A DNA stretch of 64,000 nucleotides from Trematomus loennbergii (GCA_012861695.1 JAAOOA010000086.1:25701301-25765300), one strand, 5' to 3'; positions 1-12,700 are shown, counted from the stretch's first letter. Notes: a model not told the origin generated them from the letters alone. A program made the numbers and translations.

Positions 1-583
1 GAGAGAGAGGAGAGGACTCTTTAAAGCAGAGACACTACATACTGATATACACCTGAACATCAGCAGGAGAAGACTCTTTAAAGTAGAGACACTACATACT
101 GATATACACCTGAACATCAGCAGGAGAGGACTCTTTAAAGTAGAGACACTACATACTGATATACACCTGAACATCAGCAGGAGAGGACTCTTTAAAGTAG
201 AGACACTACATACTGATATACACCTGAACATCAGCAGGAGAGGACTCTTAAAGTAGAGACACTACATACTGATATACACCTGAACACCAGCAGGAGAGGA
301 CTCTTTAAAGTAGAGACACTACATACTCATATACACCTGAACATCAGCAGGAGAGGACTCTTTAAAGCAGAGACACTACATACTGATATACACCTGAACA
401 TCAGCAGGAGAGGACTCTTTAAAGTAGAGACACTACATACTGATATACACCTGAACACCAGCAGGAGAGGACTCTTTAAAGTAGAGACACTACATACTGA
501 TATACACCTGAACATCAGCAGGAGAGGACTCTTTAAAGTAGAGACACTACATACTGATATACACCTGAACATCAGCAGGATTT
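1..583. repeat. 57-bp minisatellite, about 10 units
   Basis: Near-perfect head-to-tail units of about 57 bp, each carrying GGACTCTTTAAAG and ACACTACATACTGATATAC, run from the window edge to about 583. The array probably continues to the left of the window. Units differ by single substitutions or one-base indels. The minus strand is open across the array, but only as a 19-residue repeat produced by the 57-bp period, so no gene is called. Confidence 0.95.
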
Positions 584-1302
584 GATACCTCAGTTTTATA
601 AAACGTTTCTAAATGTTGTTTGTGTGATTTTTATCCTGCGGCTGAAACATTCCTGAGTGCTGATGTGAAGCTACACGTTTCACATTCCTCCGTTATCTGC
701 TGCTCAGAGTGCCGGACTCTGCAGAGATATCTGGGAATAGAAACAGTGTAACCACTTCAGGAAACGCTGCTATCAGCTGAGGGAAACACAAGCCAGAGTT
801 ATTATCTCCAGATATTACATCCATGGATTCTGAGGCACTTCAGACACTTACAGTTCAGATCAGAGGACATATAAATCCATCCAGGAGTTTATTTCACTAA
901 CTGTGTCAGTATATTAATCCTATTAGCATTAGCTTCATTGACATATTTAAACATAACCTGTCAGAAAACTTGTAATATAAAGAAGGTTGGGGGGGGGGGG
1001 TTTCCTGGTGATATCTGGTAGTTACAGCTTTACCCTGTTAACCTGCAGTGTGTCTGCTTAAAGGTCTTTAACTGAGAAACAGTAAAACACGAGACAAGAA
1101 ACAGAGTGTGTGTTTCTGAGTTTTATTGCAGTTATCAGTTATTGGTCACCTCCCACCTGAGGTCAAAGGGCGTGCGTGCGTGTGTTTGTGTGTGTGTCTT
1201 TTCAGCAAGTTCACTTCAACACTTCTGAAACGTCGCCTGAAAAAAAAACAAGAACAAAATTGTCAAGCAACTCTTTAATTTAGACTTTACAATCTCCAGG
1301 GC

Positions 1303-1343
<41 letters not shown>

Positions 1344-1354
1344 TGAGAGTGAGT

Positions 1355-1403
<49 letters not shown>

Positions 1404-1815
1404 TGACTGTTTGGACCACACCCAGTGTTTAGTCATGTGTAATGTCTTCACTGTGTTGACAGAGGTTTGGTTCCCATGCAGCTCAATGGGAGAGTGTTCT
1501 CGTTTTCCTACAGCTTTGAGGACCACGTTTGAGTTTGAAGAACATTTATTTTTGGGGTGGGGGGAATCTGAGGATTTAGTTTAAGTAAAATACTTATTCA
1601 CATTAACACATTAACCTTCTAAAATAAAACTGCTTTAATCGAGAGTAGATTTAAACAACACATTACTACCTGAATAAGTACTAAGTGTCCGACATGTGCT
1701 AACACGCCGCAACGGACAAAACGTTCCCAGCATCAGAAACGTGATTCAGGAACAACGCCTGTTCAAAAAGTATATAGGAGAAGCCAAACCAAACACAACG
1801 TCAGAAACACACCCC

Positions 1816-1883
<68 letters not shown>

Positions 1884-2010
1884 CACAAGTCCTCCAGGCC
1901 TCTAGGGGGTGCTAATAGACTTATATGCAATCCTAATTAAAGAAACAGAGACAAGCGATAGAGACTTGAAGCAGAATAAAAGTGCGGTACAAATTAAACT
2001 TCATGAGGTC
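584..2010. other. Spacer with microsatellites, no gene seen
   Basis: No open frame with protein-like composition was found. A (GT)n/(GA)n compound tract lies at about 1303-1400 and a (CA)n tract at about 1817-1880. A run of ten G residues sits near 990. The segment may hold upstream sequence of cdc42se1, but I could not place a promoter or first exon. Confidence 0.7.
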
Positions 2011-2626
2011 TTAAAGGGCCCATGTCATGCTTTTCCGGTTATTACCCGTCCCCTTGTGTTATGCAGCTTTTTCTGCATGTAAACGGTCTGTAGAGTCAAA
2101 AACCCTCAAAGTACACCCTGTAGCGAGTAAAACTCTAACACAAAAGACCTGTCTATGCTGCCCCAGAACGCCTCGTTGGACATTTCTCTTTTTCTTCCTG
2201 GGTACAGTGACGTATTGGGTATAGTGACGTAACGTAACGTAATGGACTTCCTCACACACACACACTCAATCTTTTCTCAGCTGCAGCTCCACCGATTTCT
2301 CCGCCTGAGACGGCGGGACGAGGCGAGGCTGTGATTCGGTGTGTGAGCACACACAGACTCACAGCCAGGCTGCGGGTGTGTTGTGTGCTCGGGCTGGTTT
2401 CGGGCTGGGTTTCGCTGTCTCGCAGACGGCCACTGGGCTCACAGGGAGGGGGGGGGCAGGAGCTCCAACAAGCCGTGTAGGACAGAGAGTGAATACACAT
2501 ACTATACAGAGATGCTGTATGAGAAACCAATGTGAGTTTGGAACATTGAACAATGTAAATCTATTCTAGTAGACCTCAACAATGGAATTATGATCAGTAG
2601 AAATGGCCATGTCATGGGACCTTTAA
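2011..2626. mobile_element. MITE with TTAAAGG...CCTTTAA ends
   Basis: The segment opens with TTAAAGGGCCCATGTCATGC and closes with GCCATGTCATGGGACCTTTAA in inverted orientation. Such ends are typical of short non-autonomous DNA transposons in fish. There is no transposase frame inside. It lies just upstream of the cdc42se1 5' UTR exon. Confidence 0.75.
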
Positions 2627-3093
2627 TATTCCGTTTTTACATTTGTCTCATTGTTATTCAACATCATGGCCTGGCTGGGTGGAGGAATTGTCTTTGGGGC
2701 GTTTTAAAGGGTCTTTGTCGGTCCATTGAAAAATATATCAATAAATAATACAAAATGAAAGATGTGTTGTTCTTCTCTGTCCCCACAGATCAGACCTGGA
2801 GCAGTTTGGATATTAAACACTCATTCTGGATTTCTTCATCAGTGGATTATAACACAGTTTGGATACGGCCATTTTTTTTTTGGACACATTTTAATTTTTT
2901 GTATTCCCGAGGATCCAGTGACTCCTGGAGTTGTTCCAGTTTCCAGTCTGAGGAGGGGTTTATATTTCCAGGGTTTTTTGTGTTGCTGTTGTGAGTCTGA
3001 ATGCCACAGGATTACCCCCGGGCTGCAGTTCCCTCCCCGGCCTGCAAGGAGGCAGCAGAGAGCGGCCGGACGCTGGACACTCGCTCCGTCAAC

Positions 3094-5857
3094 ATGAGCG
3101 ACTTCTGGCACAAGATGGGCTGCTGTGTGGTGGCTAAACCCCCCCCGGTGAGACCAAATAACTCTCCATTATCTATTTAAATATCTGCACAGGTAACGTC
3201 CAGACATCTGTAGGAGGTACATTTATACACACGTTATTGTTTTCATATCATTGTGAGGACCGTGTTTTTGCGATTGTCAATCAGGACATGGACAAACAAA
3301 GAGTTTCTGCTTAAATAACAAAGAGAAATGAACATGTTTACATCACAGCTGTACCAGAATAAGAGCACTAAAGTAAAGATAAATTAAAGTGATGGCCACT
3401 CTCTAATTCCTGTCTCAAATGTGATGTTTAAATATAAGATGGTTTCCTAATGTCTGGGTCTCTCCAACATACAACCAAATATAAAATGACTGCGTCTTCT
3501 GCAGCGTTTTCTCTTGGTTTATTCTGGTTGTTTAGTGTCTGTTTACGGTTGCTTGGTGTTCTTTGTAGACATGTTGCTTCTGTGTTTGTGTCTCCCTGTA
3601 GTTGTGCAATGGTTTCTAAAATATTTGTTGTCTCTTTGTTGAGGAGTTGTGTCTTTACATCACTTTCTGTCCCTTTCTGTAGACGTTGTTTGTCTCTTAT
3701 TGGTCTTTGTGTGTCTATGTTTAGTAGTTTTGAGTTATTCTGTTTTAGGGTTATTACACTCTTTGGTCGTACCGTGAGTCTTTATGACTTCCCTGTAACA
3801 AACTGTGTGTCTTTATAAACAGTTAACTCTCTGCAGCAGGAAGTCAGGGAACAGGAAACAGGAAGCAGGTGGCAGGACTTCCTGCAGACCACCTAATGTT
3901 TAAATATTTGTTTATTTGTTTGTTTGTTTGTTTGAAAACCGTTTTTATAATTGGTGGTCAAAATCTCTAAATTGGATGATTTCTTAAAGATATTTTGGAC
4001 ATTTAAAAACAAAGTTATTCAGAGAAAGAGAGACCTGTGCAGGTGAGATACAACCCAACTACAAGCTGATGTAAAAAGATGTAAAGATTAAAGTAAAGAT
4101 TCAAAGTTAAGTATCAATCAGCATCTTTTAAACTCATAAATGATGGTCAGCTGCACGTTGCATATCATCACATGTTAGACGCTGTTAATCAAAGCCACTA
4201 CATTCAGTCCTGTGGGCAGTATGGGGGGAAGTGTCTTCAGGGACACAACGACATGCTGACTGCAGGGGATTGAACCAGCGCTCCCACTGAGCCTCAAATA
4301 TCATTATGTTTCAGATTCTGCAGAAAGCTTTGATTCATCATGTTTTTATATCTTTATCTGAAATGCTGCTAGAGATATCGGCAAGAAAAGGTGAAAGAAA
4401 AATCAAGATTATAACATCTGTGTTGATCTATGATCCCATTGGTGACTCCCAGCATGCAACTGGTTTCACACAGTGTGTGTGATGGAGATGTTATGGGAGG
4501 CTGTGGCTCAGTGGAAAGTGTGCTGGACTTCGAATCAGGGGGTAGCAAGATTGAGTCCCACTGCAGTCAGCATGTCGTTGTGTCCCTGACACTTCACCCC
4601 AAATTGCTCCTGTGGGGATTGTCCACAGTACTGAATGTATGTAAGTCGCTTTGGATAAAAGCGTCTAACAAATGACATGTAATGTAAAAATGATGTCACT
4701 CATTTTCTGAAACCGTGGTGGTGGAGAAACAAAGATGGCCGCCGCTGCAGGAAGTCTTGTCCGGCTTCCTGTCAGTATTTATATCTGTCACAATACACAA
4801 TACACAATACACACACACACACACACACACAAACTGATGCCAGCTGGGAGGTAAAAACCCAGCAGATGTTAAAACCTATTTTTAAAACAACAACAATAGT
4901 CCCGACTTGGTTTTATCTTTAATCCGTGCACAGATGTATGGATGAAAAACATATACACACAAAGATAGCAAAACAACAGAAAACAGAAGTAAAATGTCTA
5001 TAAAAAAACACAAAATAAACTAAAGATGACAAAACGATGCAAAGACGAACACGAAAATGGAAAAAGCAAAACGTCAACAAAGAGACGCAAAACTAACACT
5101 TTCTTCCAAATACAGAAACACTATAACTACATAATATACAGTAGACACACAACGATCAACAAGACTCCAATTATCTACAACAGACGCAAAATAAAAACTA
5201 GAAGAGGACAAAATAATGCCGAAGGCAAACATAGAAATAGCAACAAAAAAACAAAACAGAATCTATCTGTCAACAAAGAGACGCACAACTATCACTTCCT
5301 TGCACAAACTGATTCAGATCCACTCCAGAGACGTCCAGAGCGTCTGAAAACAGATTAAAAAACACCAACAAGATGCAAAACGACCCAAAAGCAGATTAAA
5401 ACGGAGCCTCTCAGAGGTCAGAGGTCGGGTTGTGACATCAGTGCGTTACACAACACAGTAATCCTCTTACTGAGGTTCTGCAGAGACCCGGTTCTGACAG
5501 GATTAACCAGCTTTAGGGAGGCGTTCAGGGGCAGGGTGCCAAGGTCCCTGAACGCACCGCACAGAGACAAGAACCTTCAGAATAAAAGCAGCATATTTTA
5601 CCAATGTTATTGTTATTATTATTATTATTATAATTTAGTACGAACAACTTTACGTCATGTGACATTTTATGAAGATGAAGTCAGTGTGAGGACGAGCAGA
5701 GACATGACACACACATTCATTAACCTGTGTGTGTTTGTGTTTGTGTAGAAGAAGACGAGGAGGAGGATCGATCGCACGATGATCGGAGAGCCGACCAACT
5801 TCATCCACCTCACACACATCGGGTCGGGAGAGATGGGAGATGCTCTGCAGCCGGTGA

Positions 5858-5928
<71 letters not shown>

Positions 5929-6082
5929 TAAGTAACACGAAGTAACTGTCACTTCCTGTTTCTATTTTGGCTTCTTCTCATTGAGTTCAGCTGCAGGTCA
6001 TAAAATGATATCCAAAATCCAAAAATATAAAAAGTATTAACACTTTTTCTGCTGACTGACGTTTATTTTAACATATGAATTG

Positions 6083-6176
<94 letters not shown>

Positions 6177-6189
6177 TGTGTGTGTGTGT

Positions 6190-6244
<55 letters not shown>

Positions 6245-6253
6245 TGTGGTGTG

Positions 6254-6335
<82 letters not shown>

Positions 6336-6442
6336 TGTGTGTGTGTGTGGTGTGTGTGTGTGTGTGTGTTCAGTCGGGGACGGTGCAGGAACAGATGAGG
6401 TCTAAAGGCCCAAACACGAACGGCAGGAACAGCCTGTTATAG
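3094..6442 (+). CDS. cdc42se1: CDC42 small effector protein 1 (three coding exons)
   Basis: Coding exons are 3094-3147, 5749-5853 and 6374-6442, with GTGAGA donors at 3148 and 5854 and TAG/CAG acceptors before 5749 and 6374. They join in phase 0 to 75 residues with no frameshift; the human protein has 79. The product opens [18 protein letters not shown], including the Cys-Cys pair that is palmitoylated in family members. A basic stretch KKTRRRIDR follows, then the CRIB core [19 protein letters not shown], then [13 protein letters not shown] proteins bind GTP-loaded CDC42 and act on actin at the membrane. A 5' UTR exon probably starts at 2789 after a CCCCACAG acceptor and runs into the start-codon exon. 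ATG at 3094 is chosen because it starts the conserved MS(D/E)FWHK sequence. Confidence 0.95.
4171..4297 (-). mobile_element. SINE fragment, inverse orientation
   Basis: This is the reverse complement of the SINE family at 4495. It shows the diverged tail (TTAGACGCTGTTAATCAAAG), the middle block GGACACAACGACATGCTGAC and the tRNA-like head at its right end. Together with 4495-4684 it forms an inverted SINE pair 200 bp apart in one intron, so the transcript could fold there. Confidence 0.75.
4495..4684 (+). mobile_element. tRNA-derived SINE in cdc42se1 intron 1
   Basis: The head carries an A-box-like TGGCTCAGTGG and a B-box-like AGATTGAGTCC about 40 bases later, as in pol III promoters derived from tRNA. 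The tail holds AAGTCGCTTTGGATAAAAGC, a sequence shared by many fish SINEs. A reverse-oriented related copy lies at about 4171-4297 in the same intron, and another at about 14676-14852. Confidence 0.85.
5862..5935. repeat. (AC)n directly after the cdc42se1 exon 2 donor
   Basis: Perfect AC repeats start within a few bases of the GTGAGA donor at 5854. They face the (GT)n tract that ends just before the next acceptor (6086-6368). Confidence 0.95.
6086..6370. repeat. (GT)n ending at the cdc42se1 exon 3 acceptor
   Basis: About 280 bases of GT repeat, broken by occasional GG steps, run up to the TTCAG acceptor at 6369-6373. It is complementary to the (AC)n at the start of the same intron, so the pre-mRNA ends of the intron could pair. 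Confidence 0.95.
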
Positions 6443-6536
6443 CCGGTAAACACACGCACGCACACGCACGCACGTGCACACACACACACACACACACACT
6501 CTCTCTGACTGTAACCCTGTGTTGTTCCTCAGGAGC
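6443..6536 (+). other. Probable 3' UTR intron of cdc42se1
   Basis: Three bases after the TAG stop there is a donor-like CCGGTAAAC at 6446. A CA-rich intron and a TTCCTCAG acceptor ending at 6532 follow. If used, the exon junction lies next to the stop, too close to be expected to trigger nonsense-mediated decay. The call rests on splice consensus only. Confidence 0.4.
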
Positions 6537-6687
6537 GTGTGGACACCCCTCTCTGCTGAAGTTCCTTTGAGCAGCGCTCTGACGGCAGCCACCAGCAGGG
6601 GGCGCTCATACGTCTCTCCTCTAAGGATTATCACTTCCTGTGACTCTTCAGCAAAGTATTATCTACAAAAAAACCACCAAAGGCAAG

Positions 6688-7025
6688 GACTACATCTCCC
6701 AGCATGCCTTTGGAGTCCCCTTGGTGCACATTGACATCAAACAGACATTTTATTATACATTTTAAAGTATAAAATATTTTAAATTCAAAGTAAAAAGTTG
6801 TCCTTATGTATTATATTAATTTCAACAACCCATGATTCATCGGACTCCATTTCCCAGAATGCTGTTCTACTGCAGGATAAACGGCAGATGACAGAATGTC
6901 TGTATTTAAAAGAAAAAAGTGTCTTCAATGTGTTAAACTGTCTTTATAAAAGACTACATTTTCCAGCATTCATAGGGGATTCCTTTTCTAAACACTTCCT
7001 CGATGGACTACATTTCCCAGGACTC
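6688..7025 (+). promoter_or_regulatory. Four ACTACAnnTCCCAGnATGC-like motifs
   Basis: Copies are seen at about 6689 (GACTACATCTCCCAGCATGC), 6843 (GACTCCATTTCCCAGAATGC), 6952 (GACTACATTTTCCAGCATTC) and 7009 (GACTACATTTCCCAGGACTC), all in the same orientation. The first is close to the consensus bound by ZNF143/THAP11 at vertebrate promoters; the others have one to four mismatches. No gene start is visible next to them, so they may be part of an old repeat. Confidence 0.5.
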
Positions 7026-7067
7026 TCCTCAGTTTTGTTGACTGTGCATTGTTCACAAGGCCTCACC

Positions 7068-7245
<178 letters not shown>

Positions 7246-7263
7246 TCAGGATGTTTAATACAT

Positions 7264-7412
7264 GTCTCATTGAGAGTTTAATTATGTTTCTTTATGTTTT
7301 AAATATTTGAACATTTCTTTGTGGACATTGTTTGTGATGTTGTTTCTTCTGTCTGGTTTCTAAGGTCGTGGGAAACATTAAGAGTTTCTTAAATCTGCAA
7401 TTTGGATTAAAA
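7264..7412. repeat. 150-bp block duplicated at 39589-39730
   Basis: The block from ATGTCTCATTGAGAG through GGTCGTGGGAAACAT to AAAAACCTGGATATGAA is present almost unchanged at 39583-39735 in mindy1 intron 6. There too a (GT)n tract lies in front of it. Only a few bases differ. Confidence 0.9.
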
Positions 7413-8683
7413 ACCTGGATATGAATTCTTAACGTGTTAGAGATTATAAACGTGGATATGAGCTCTTAACGTGTTAGAGATTATAAACCTGGATATGAAC
7501 TCTTAACGGGTTAGAGATTAAAAACCTGGATATGAACTCTTAACGTGTTCGAGATTATAAACCTGGATATGAACTCTTAACGTGTTAGAGATTATAAACC
7601 TGGATATGAACTCTCAACGTGTTAGAGATTATAAACCTGGATATGAACTCTTAACGTGTTAGAGATTATAAACCTGGATATGAGCTCTTAACGTGTTAGA
7701 GATTATAAACCTGGATATGAACTTCAACGTGTTAGAGATTATAAACCTGGATATGAGCTCTTAATGTGTTAGAGATTATAAACCTGGATATGAACTCTTA
7801 ACGTGTTAGAGATTATAAACCTGGATATGAACTCTTAACGTGTTAGAGATTATAAACCTGGATATGAGCTCTTAACGTGTTAGAGATTATAAACCTGGAT
7901 ATGAACTCTCAACGTGTTAGAGATTATAAACCTGGATATGAGCTCTTAACGTGTTAGAGATTATAAACCTGGATATGAACTCTCAACGTGTTAGAGATTA
8001 TAAACCTGGATATGAACTCTTAACGTGTTAGAGATTATAAACCTGGATATGAACTCTTTACGTGTTAGAGATTATAAACCTGGATATGAACTCTTAACGG
8101 GTTAGAGATGAAAAACCTGGATATGAACTCTTAACGTGTTAGAGATTATAAACCTGGATATGAACTCTTCACGTGTTAGAGATTATAAACCTGGATATGA
8201 GCTCTTTACGTTTAGAGATTATAAACCTGGATATGAGCTCTTAACGTGTTAGAGATTATAAACCTGGATATGAACTCTCAACGTGTTAGAGATTATAAAC
8301 CTGGATATGAACTCTTAACGTGTTAGATTATAAACCTGGATATGAACTCTCAACGTGTTAGAGATTATAAACCTGGATATGAACTCTTAAACGTGTTAGA
8401 GATTATAAACCTGGATATGAGCTCTTAACGTGTTAGAGATTATAAACCTGGATATGAATTCTCAACGTGTTAGAGATTATAAACCTGGATATGAGCTCTT
8501 AACGTGTTAGAGATTATAAACCTGGATATGAACTCTCAACGTGTTAGAGATTATAAACCTGGATATGAACTCTTTACGTGTTAGAGATTATAAACCTGGA
8601 TATGAACTCTTAACGTGTTAGAGATTAAAAACCTGGATATAAACTCTACGTGTTAGAGATTAAAAACCTGGATATGAACTCTT
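7413..8683. repeat. 37-bp minisatellite, about 34 units
   Basis: Units carry AACCTGGATATGAACTC and TTAACGTGTTAGAGATTATA. Variants at a few positions (AACTC/AGCTC, TTAACG/TCAACG) recur in runs. A single unit-like sequence exists at 39720-39755, next to mindy1 exon 7. No protein-like frame is present. Confidence 0.97.
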
Positions 8684-8691
8684 TAAACCAG

Positions 8692-10261
8692 TATGGGCTC
8701 AGAACAGTCTCATAATACACACATGCACACAGAAGGATTCACACTTGTATTTCATGATCCGCAAAAGGATTCACACTTGTATTTCCGGATCCACACTTGT
8801 GTTTTTCAATGCACACACAAATGTGTTCCGTTTCATATTCATGTAAATAAAATCCAAATACAGAAAAAAGTTTTACATATGTGTTTTCCGTTTAAAACCG
8901 CTGCACCTGCAAACACAAACCGCTTTCGGTGCATGGATCGCTGTGCATTTGTGTGTGGGTTTTTTGAGACCCCTGACGGTGACCCGATTCGTACTTGTAA
9001 TTTTTCTATCTATAGCCAATCAGATGTCTCCTCAATTCTAAGCCAATCACATGAGCGCGCCCCCACGAGGGTAGATTTCTTGCGTTCATGACGTAGCGCT
9101 TCATGTACGCATTTTGCGCTGTCCGGAGCTGACAGGTCCATGGAGCCTGCCTGCAAGCGCTAATCTCAGGACACCTCCACTCTCAGTACATTGCCACTTT
9201 CCGAGCAGGAAATGCACGCAAATACAAGCCTTTATATTATTAAGGTACAGTGCCACTTTCCGAACCATTAATGAATGCTTGTGTACACAAAAACGGCAGG
9301 CAAAACTGTTTTAAATGTGGTTTCCTGTATGGCGAATACAGCTGCTTTATTTATGTCTGTATGAAGTTGTTGTGAGTGTGGAGGGAGCAGCTACAGGTTA
9401 TCTTAGCCTAATCGATCAGTGCACTACGAAGCCAGTGCTAGACAGTGAACTGTCAAGGGGGAGCCCCGCGCGGTTTTTGACCCTGTTGCGTTGTCCGGCA
9501 TTATCGGCCGATATTCACTCTTAATAGTTTGATCGGTGCTCTCTATAAAGGCCGATCAGGAGAGCTGGATCTGATCGATATGGACATAAACGCGAGTGAA
9601 GTTTTAGCGAGCTGCATGAGAAACTGACGGGGCTGTCAGGAGAGAGGGGAGGGAGAGAGGAAAAGAGATGATCCTTACTCCCGTGTTATTATCCGGTCAT
9701 AGTCCGGTAATTACCTAACGGAAACGCTGCTACACAATTCTTATTATTATTATATTGAAACATGACCGGTAAGTTTCAAATTTGTCCGGTAAAATTCAAT
9801 TCTGTCCGCGGAAACCCTGCTCCGGACTACGCAAAATGCGTATATGAAGTGACATGAACGCAAGAAATCTACCCTCGTGGGGGCGCGCTCATGTGATTGG
9901 CTTAGAATTGAGGAGACATCTGATTGGCTATAGATGAAAAAATTACAAGTACGAATCGGGTGACCGTCAGGGGAGTCTCAAAAACCCACACACGAATGCA
10001 CAGCGATCCATGCACAGAAAGCGGTTTGTGTTTGCAGGTTCAGGGGATTTAACGGAAAACAAATATGTGAGGATCAAAAATACATATGTAAAACTTTTTT
10101 CTGTATTTGGATTTTATTTACATGTATATGAAACGGAACACATTTGTGTGTGCATTGAAAAACACAAGTGTGGATCCGGAAATACAAGTGTGAATCTTTT
10201 GCGGATCATGAAATACAAGTGTGAATCCTTCTGTGTGTATTATGAGACTGTTCTGAGCCCA
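8692..10261. mobile_element. 1.57-kb foldback DNA transposon
   Basis: Left arm about 8692-9130 and right arm about 9830-10261 are inverted copies of each other, roughly 430 bp each. The ends read TATGGGCTCAGAACAGTCTC and GACTGTTCTGAGCCCA. An 8-bp direct repeat TAAACCAG flanks the element (8684-8691 and 10262-10269), as expected for hAT-type integration. The centre (about 9130-9830) has no transposase frame. It interrupts another hAT-like end, CAGGGGTAGGGAACC, at 10267. Confidence 0.85.
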
Positions 10262-10266
10262 TAAAC

Positions 10267-11639
10267 CAGGGGTAGGGAACCGTTTTCCTCTCAAGGGCCA
10301 TTTCAATTTTTACAACATCCTCCGAGGGCCGTACAAATTATTGACCTCTGCTTAAAAATACTAAATCACAGCCCATTCATTTCGCCTTTCTTTCATGCTG
10401 TGCAAAGAAAAAGCAACCTCTTAATCCAGATATCTTACATGACTCGTGCACGGTTGTGGCATGACCACCAAACAAAGGATATGGACACAAGATGTGTGCA
10501 AATGTATTTAGTTTCCTATCCATGTGAACATGATTTAAGTGGGGGGGGGGGACCTAACATCCTCTAGGGGGGACCTCACCTCCTCTAGGGGGGTCCTAAC
10601 ATCCTCTAGGGGGGTCCTCACCTCCTCTATGGGGGGTCCGGGGGGCATGCTCCCCGGGAAGATTTTTTTTTAAATGTTGAAGTTAAAAGCATCAATCTGG
10701 TGCACTTTGAGAGCAACATTAGGAGATCTATGGATACATCTCTCAACACCCATATGAAACAGAACTGGAAGCAGATTTTCTTTATGGATATTTTACAAAT
10801 CACTAGTATTTTATACCCGTTTACTTTATTCTCTTATTTTTTTATAACTATAATGATCATATAAAGATGTGCCTTTACCTCACTGGTTGGAGAAAAAGCT
10901 TCTTATATTCGTTAGCATAGCTAGCTAACCAGATGCTAATAACAACAAAGTTATTGACTGTATGATCAGTATGACAGATGAACAGATCGCCACTGGGCTT
11001 TCAACTAAAGACACAGCCACGCAAAAACTGCGGCATGTGTACGGTTCAGCCGGATAATCTCCACATGTCTACCCTACTTTTATAATTTTCGAATCATAAA
11101 TCTAGTCGCCAGAAGCAAAATGCTAACTTTATGCTATAAAGGAACTACAGCAGGGTCGCTGCTTCAACGTCACGCCAACTTAAGATCCATATTCAAACAT
11201 ACAGATTCTAAATGGTACAAGTTGAAGCGTTGTTTGAACAGTTTGCAGGAGGCAGGTACTTGCTTTCAAGCAGAACAGGGCAAACAAACTTAGAGGAGTG
11301 TTTTACGTGTTCGGTGTAATGACGTAAAACGGCCTGGACAACTTCTGTAGTCCTATTCAGCCACATGTTAACAACCATCGTTTTTCAGACACGTAAACTC
11401 TTCAAAAATCACCAGCGGGGTCACTGCTGATGTATTTAATGTCTTAGAACAAAAACGTGATCTGTCTCTTCAATTTGTGTCAAACACAGACCTTATTTCC
11501 AGCTATTTTCCAAAATCCTATGGAGAAATTGCATTGCTTTTTGTCGAAGGAACCGGACGTGGTAAAAATGCTAACTTACTTCCGGGTTTTAGGACGCGTC
11601 ACTGCGGTTCTCTATTTGTGAAGTCTGGAGCGGCGTTCT
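10267..11639. mobile_element. Remnant of a hAT-like element and spacer
   Basis: CAGGGGTAGGGAACC at 10267 resembles the 5' terminal sequence of hAT transposons, and TCTCAAGGGCCATTT follows as in known fish copies. I could not find the matching 3' end. A short G-rich repeat built on TCCTCTAGGGGGG lies at about 10540-10650. No gene is seen. Confidence 0.4.
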
Positions 11640-12700
11640 GGTGCTCTCCTGCAGAACTTTTATGGCGAGGGATGCGTTTCCATCGAAACGGCATATGGTG
11701 AGATCTCAGATTTGGCGTAGGGCTGTTGAGGCATGGACCGGTGATATACAAGTGAAGATTGGGGACGATTGGACCGTGTCCATTGGACTTACAGCGACAT
11801 CGTGTTACATGGCGAGTGGTCTGTCGCCATGGCAACGGCATTTGATGACACCCCATAATACGCTTAGATGCGTTGATGGCTGCATCGTTACCAAACCTGT
11901 GAAGTTTTGGGCCGTTTGGAGCATTTTCACTGAAGTTATGAGAAAACCGCGTTTCATGGCGACATCGTCTTTATGGCGAGGGATGCGTTTCCATGGAAAC
12001 GGCATATGATGACACCCCATAATTGACGTAGAGCTGTTGAGGGCAGGACCATTAACCACTAGAGATTGCAATTCCTGAAGAACTTGCTAGTGGGAATGCT
12101 TTATGCTGAAAAGCTGACGCTAAACTGCTATGCCGAAATGTAATGTGTAAGAAGAAAGTGAAGAATTTAGATTGAAATGATACATGAACACTGGGGGCTT
12201 GAATGTGTGATGAGTGAAGAAAAGAAAGTAAAAAGGCTTGGAAAAGCAGCAGAATATTTGAACTGCAAACTTTTGAAAACTTGATGGTGAATGATCTGTC
12301 GCCATGGCAACGGCATTTGATGACACCCCATAATACGCTTAGATGCATTGATGGCTGCATCGTTACCAAACCTGTGAAGTTTTGGGCTGTTTGGAACATT
12401 TTCACTGAAGTTATGAGAAAACCGTGTTTCATGGCGAGCATTGTGTTGCCATGGCAACGGTATTTGAAGAAACCCCATAATTGACGTAGAGCTGTTGAGG
12501 GCTGGACTGGTGAATACAAGCGAAGTTTGGGGGGCGATCGGACCGTTTCCATTGGACTTACAGCGACATCGTGCTTCATGGCGAGTGGTCTGTCGCCATG
12601 GCAACGGCATTTGATGACACCCCATAATACGCTTAGATGCGTTGATGGCTGCATCGTTACCAAACCTTTGAAGTTTTGGGCCGTTTGGAACATTGTGTGT
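11640..12700. repeat. Tandem, partly repeated transposon-like sequence
   Basis: Blocks carrying GTCGCCATGGCAACGGCATT and GATGGCTGCATCGTTACCAA occur at about 11820-11960, 12296-12430 and 12592-12690. Related GGCGAGGGATGCGTTTCCAT blocks are at 11662 and 11975. The blocks form a degenerate array of a few hundred bases per unit. The long minus-strand open frame over it (12052-13041) is partly made of a CT microsatellite and is not protein-like. Confidence 0.7.

Noticed and set aside
327..572. Open frame with a 19-residue repeat over the 57-bp minisatellite
   Set aside because: 57 is a multiple of three, so the frame stays open by arithmetic. No start context, splice site or family match.
4495..4684. 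Functional tRNA gene
   Set aside because: The A- and B-box-like parts are diverged and joined to a SINE body and tail. No cloverleaf could be drawn.
6075..6442. Cys/Val frames over (GT)n tracts, here and at 7069, 27298 and 39288
   Set aside because: Dinucleotide repeats cannot produce stops in these frames; they are not proteins.
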